From positions 1-6,008 of the forward strand of contig CAIKWV010000114.1 in assembly GCA_903831165.1 (NCBI GenBank): 6,008 nucleotides of DNA, given 5' to 3'. The first letter of the stretch is position 1. The number at the start of each line of letters is the position of its first letter. The DNA is from an uncultured cyanobacterium (GTDB lineage: Bacteria > Cyanobacteriota > Cyanobacteriia > PCC-6307 > Cyanobiaceae). The position numbers and the translations under genes are program-made. Below the pieces are notes generated by a model that was given only the letters and a program-made list of their open reading frames with translations, was not told the origin of the DNA and made no database searches. Positions 5,846-6,008 of this stretch are shown here, piece after piece.

Positions 5846-6008
5846 ATGCTTCCTCCTGCCCTGAGCCTGCCCCTGGCCCTGCAGACCGCTGGCGATGCGG
5901 CCGGCGGCGCCCTGCCGTTCGGCCTGGAGATGGCCGATCTCCAGACCTGGACGCTGGTTTATCTGGGCTTGTCGTCCCTGGTCTTCGTCGCGGTCTGGGT
6001 GGTAGGTC
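5846..6008 (+). CDS. N-terminus of an unidentified, probable membrane protein (3' truncated by window)
   Basis: The frame from ATG 5846 stays open to the window end (54 codons). The translation begins MLPPALSLPLALQTAG, continues Ala/Gly-rich, and from about T36 becomes strongly hydrophobic (LVYLGLSSLVFVAVWVVG), which looks like a first transmembrane helix of an integral membrane protein such as a transporter. The first 28 residues could be a signal-like or spurious extension: a second in-frame ATG at 5930 gives MADLQTWTLVYLG, which also looks like a natural membrane-protein start, though its GGAG abuts the ATG. There is no good Shine-Dalgarno before 5846. Too little is visible to name a family. 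It is divergent from purT. Confidence 0.6.
   Translation, partial: MLPPALSLPLALQTAGDAAGGALPFGLEMADLQTWTLVYLGLSSLVFVAVWVVG

Noticed and set aside
4860..5864. A 334-codon open frame on the plus strand, antisense to purT
   Set aside because: It is a shadow of purT: low-complexity Gly/His/Gln/Arg composition, no recognisable motif, and purT is certain on the other strand.
1..6008. CRISPR array, IS element, tRNA or rRNA
   Set aside because: Looked for regularly spaced repeats, transposase motifs with terminal repeats, cloverleaf ends and rRNA signatures by eye. None was seen; the inverted repeats in 1410-1530 differ from each other in sequence.

Overview
The window looks like chromosomal DNA of a GC-rich cyanobacterium, probably a freshwater Cyanobium/Synechococcus-type picocyanobacterium. 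Three things suggest this. The UvrA tail has the sequence style I associate with cyanobacteria (GLSFYD after the Walker B box). A secreted hydrolase carries a DUF1400-like N-terminal domain, which is typical of cyanobacteria. Three perfect copies of the octamer GCGATCGC (HIP1, the highly iterated palindrome of cyanobacteria) occur in 6 kb. Assignment to genus is an inference.

Layout, left to right. Positions 1-726 (+) are the last ~241 codons of uvrA (nucleotide excision repair ATPase). Positions 727-1113 show no convincing gene. Positions 1114-1395 (+) encode a 93-residue protein that looks like a small dimeric alpha/beta-barrel (ABM-like) protein; its GC content (~54 %) is well below that of the flanking genes. 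Positions 1396-1549 are AT-richer and hold four short inverted repeats in a row, at least one of which may terminate transcription. From about 1676 to 3250 (+) is an exported DUF1400/alpha-beta hydrolase with a complete Ser-Asp-His triad; its start codon is uncertain. Positions 3251-3488 are a gap between converging genes. On the minus strand follow an LCP (LytR-CpsA-Psr) family envelope protein (3489-4517) and purT, the formate-dependent GAR transformylase of purine synthesis (4581-5774). These two are 63 bp apart, in the order purT then LCP, and could be co-transcribed. After a 71-bp divergent spacer, the start of an unidentified, probably membrane-anchored protein (5846 onward, +) runs off the window.

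The genes are ordinary chromosomal housekeeping and envelope functions and do not form one pathway. I do not see a new multi-gene system, phage, CRISPR array, IS element, rRNA or tRNA here. The parts that deserve another look are the 727-1675 stretch (low-GC small gene, tandem inverted repeats, HIP1-containing possible repeat element), the uncertain hydrolase N-terminus, and the non-canonical substrate loop of the LCP protein.
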